Shown here one piece after another: positions 63,172 to 64,000 of a stretch of 64,000 nucleotides of DNA. Origin of the DNA: Rhabditophanes sp. KR3021 (Eukaryota > Nematoda > Chromadorea > Rhabditida > Alloionematidae); assembly GCA_963281155.1 (NCBI GenBank), contig CAUJLY010000006.1, positions 1,178,001-1,242,000 of the forward strand, given 5' to 3'. The notes beneath the pieces were generated by a model. That model ran no database searches and had not been told where the DNA came from. It saw nothing but the letters and a program-made list of their open reading frames with translations. Numbering within the stretch: the stretch's first letter is position 1; every line of letters begins with the position of its first letter. Position numbers and translations under genes: made by a program.

Positions 63172-64000
63172 ATGCCTTGGCATTTCCAGTTAAGGACACT
63201 AGTTTCCTTTTTATTTTTAGCAGCTACCATTCAGCTAGCTGCCCCAATAGCTTATCGCTGTGAAAATGATCAAGTTTTGATTGTTCAAAGCTTTGGTAAC
63301 GATACTATAAGAATGCATTGTCAGAAATTACAGCTTTGTGGATACTCTAACTTGGTAAACACTCAATCTTTTGATATTAATGTTATGTTATCTGTTTTTT
63401 GTCAATATTTTTAGAAATGCAACTATGAAAAAGAACAACCTGCTTGTGGAGGTAAAACAAACTTTGTCGCTCATGTCAAGCAGATGACTCCGATAGGAGA
63501 GTAAGTTTCGACATCCTTTGATAGGGACCATTTTTGATGAATATTTTAGTGTTGCTCACACTTGTTGTGACATGACAGTCAAAGAAGATGAAAATAAGCA
63601 GATCATGGAACATGATGGCAATGACTGTTTTGTGTATGAATTACCCGACGGGACGACTGATCCATCCCTAGCTACAGCAAACAATCAAGCAGTTATTAAA
63701 AATCTTCAGAATTTGGCGGACGGCTACACAGTTTTGAAGAATGCCAGTTCACTTCCTGAAGAGTTCGGCGACTATACTGGGTATAGGTTGAGATTGTTTA
63801 TGCTTCGTAATAAATCTCCCCCACTTTTGATTGTAAAGGCTATTGAGAGAACTACGTATGTTTAAACAAACTAAATACTTCTTATAATGATTTGTCACTC
63901 TCTTTAAGTGGAGGGTACCGAGTAACTATTTGTCGACCAAGATGTGGTAAATTCAACAGAGAAGGATCAATCACTCACCAAGAATCCATACATACAATCG
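63172..64000 (+). CDS. Hedgehog-related secreted protein, quahog-like N-terminal part (runs off the window)
   Basis: Exons 63172-63354, 63415-63500, 63550-63855 and 63909 to the window end; the frame is continuous across all three joins (phases 0, 2, 2). A signal peptide (LVSFLFLAATIQLAAPIA) leads into a Cys-rich extracellular domain. Cysteines lie at YRCEND, MHCQKLQLCGY, KCNYEKEQPACGG, AHTCCDM, NDCFVYELPDG and, in exon 4, TICRPRCG. The patterns CCDM, GNDCFVYELPDG and GGYRVTICRPRCG resemble the N-terminal domain of nematode hedgehog-related proteins, most like QUA-1. Those proteins carry a C-terminal self-splicing Hint/Hog domain, which would lie past the window and is not seen. They act in cuticle formation and moulting. 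Other nematode hedgehog-like classes (warthog, groundhog) are less good fits by eye. Confidence 0.6.

Overview
The window looks like nuclear DNA of a nematode. All large genes are eukaryotic and split by short introns (about 43-65 nt is common) with GT donors and TTTTAG/TTTCAG acceptors. The gene set includes a hedgehog-related (quahog-like) secreted protein, a group found mainly in nematodes, together with a membrane collagen, a kinesin-8 and a muscle-type myosin. The DNA is AT-rich and the intergenic spaces are long, so it is unlikely to be a compact Caenorhabditis-like genome. I cannot name the species. All exon coordinates below were built by hand from splice signals and reading frame.

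Layout: (1) 1-313, a possible last exon of a gene that starts outside the window. (2) 1465-5536 (+), a transmembrane (MACIT) collagen in 12 exons. (3) 5930-7616 (+), a secreted/lysosomal beta-N-acetylhexosaminidase (GH20) in 2 exons. (4) 8810-11202 (+), a kinesin-8 motor in 6 exons. (5) 11722-16395 (-), a P4-ATPase lipid flippase of the ATP8B/TAT-2 type, convergent with the kinesin and with an unresolved 5' end reaching about 16924. (6) 16925-36421, a 19.5-kb stretch with no recognisable coding sequence between two divergent genes. (7) 36422-39087 (+), a PIM-family Ser/Thr kinase in 3 exons with a long tail. (8) 43619-43927 (+), a small single-exon secreted protein of unknown function with a TATA box. 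(9) 44750-48066 (-), a STAC-like SH3 adaptor in 3 exons, plus a likely upstream exon at 50654-50900. (10) 54764-61023 (-), a muscle-type myosin II heavy chain in 8 exons, with several single-base frame breaks in the rod. (11) 63172 to the window edge (+), the 5' part of a hedgehog-related gene.

No operon or dedicated pathway links these genes, although several fit muscle and neuromuscular tissue: the myosin, a STAC-like adaptor (STACs act on muscle L-type calcium channels), and a MACIT collagen (a family with neuromuscular and axonal roles). The most useful observations are: the frame breaks and one GC-AG intron in the myosin; the frame break at the flippase 5' end; the unrecognised small secreted protein; the apparent lack of a C1 domain in the STAC-like gene; an acidic extra tail on the collagen; and a strand composition switch (G over C to C over G) near 22.9 kb, inside the long gene-free stretch, where no gene start is visible. 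I see no bacterial-type operon, CRISPR array, tRNA, rRNA or intact transposon.
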